A DNA stretch of 5,237 nt from Desulfobacula sp. (GTDB taxonomy: Bacteria; Desulfobacterota; Desulfobacteria; Desulfobacterales; Desulfobacteraceae). The notes beneath the pieces were generated by a model. That model saw only the letters and a program-made list of their open reading frames with translations, searched no databases and was not told the origin of the DNA. The position numbers were made by a program, and so were the translations under genes. The DNA is taken from assembly GCA_023144585.1 (NCBI GenBank), contig JAGLFI010000093.1:1-5237 (forward strand). Reading direction: 5' to 3'. Positions 5,178-5,237 of this stretch are shown piece by piece (positions within the stretch are counted from its first letter, which is position 1; each line of letters opens with the position of its first letter).

Positions 5178-5237
5178 TCAGAGTTCAAAGGCTTTGCCAT
5201 TTGAACATTTTACTATGGACAAATTATTTCCAAAATT
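5178..5237 (-). CDS. Probable C-terminal end of an unidentified minus-strand gene (19 residues visible)
   Basis: The minus strand is open from the window edge at 5237 to a TGA at 5180-5178, giving 19 residues that end VKCSNGKAFEL. A strong intrinsic terminator follows one base after the stop, the best reason to think this is the real end of a gene convergent with the ATP-grasp gene. I do not recognise the peptide, and 19 open codons could occur by chance. The sequence also contains an imperfect inverted repeat (5183-5206), here read as coding. Confidence 0.4.
   Translation of the reverse strand, partial: NFGNNLSIVKCSNGKAFEL

Noticed and set aside
5183..5206. Imperfect hairpin GTTCAAAGGC/GCC-A-TTTGAAC considered as a plus-strand terminator of the ATP-grasp gene
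   Set aside because: Only a broken T-run (ATTTTAC) follows, and the segment is better explained as the coding end of the convergent gene; a weak bidirectional role cannot be excluded.

Overview
The window looks like AT-rich chromosomal DNA of a bacterium, most likely a sulfate-reducing Desulfobacterota (Desulfobacteraceae-like). The basis is the style of the stand-alone CheY-like receivers, the NtrB/DctB-type kinase, the SLC13/DASS transporter, and a stand-alone PEP-synthase-type ATP-grasp protein. The taxonomic guess comes from protein character alone and is tentative. I see no mobile element, CRISPR array, tRNA or rRNA.

Layout. Positions 1-3725 hold five genes, all on the minus strand, so they read from right to left. 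They are a stand-alone receiver (3285-3725), a two-transmembrane sensor histidine kinase (1858-3255), a second kinase-like protein with an intact phospho-acceptor His but a ruined ATP-binding domain (1212-1871, overlapping the kinase end by 14 nt), a second stand-alone receiver (728-1156), and the first 163 codons of a DASS-family anion/dicarboxylate transporter (1-490, cut by the left edge). A long inverted repeat (665-726) sits between the last receiver and the transporter, and a promoter-like sequence precedes the transporter. On the plus strand, divergent from the signalling genes, 3816-5108 encodes an ATP-grasp (PEP/pyruvate-binding type) protein with an unassigned C-terminal half. At the right edge a convergent minus-strand gene seems to end at 5178, followed by an intrinsic terminator (5152-5177). 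No gene-free stretch exceeds 300 bases; the longest (491-727) holds the inverted repeat, the promoter candidate and the transporter leader.

How the genes may work together. The sensor kinase has a periplasmic Cache-like domain and lies in the same directional cluster as the transporter, so the simplest reading is a system that senses an organic anion and controls its uptake. The oddity is the output. Neither receiver has a DNA-binding or enzymatic domain, and the second 'kinase' keeps its phospho-acceptor histidine without a recognisable ATP site. That is the layout expected of a four-protein phosphorelay (kinase, receiver, ChpT/Spo0B-like phosphotransferase, receiver) acting by protein-protein contact. 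The relay is inference; the domain losses are visible in the sequence. The divergent ATP-grasp protein may link the system to PEP/pyruvate metabolism, but only its position suggests so.
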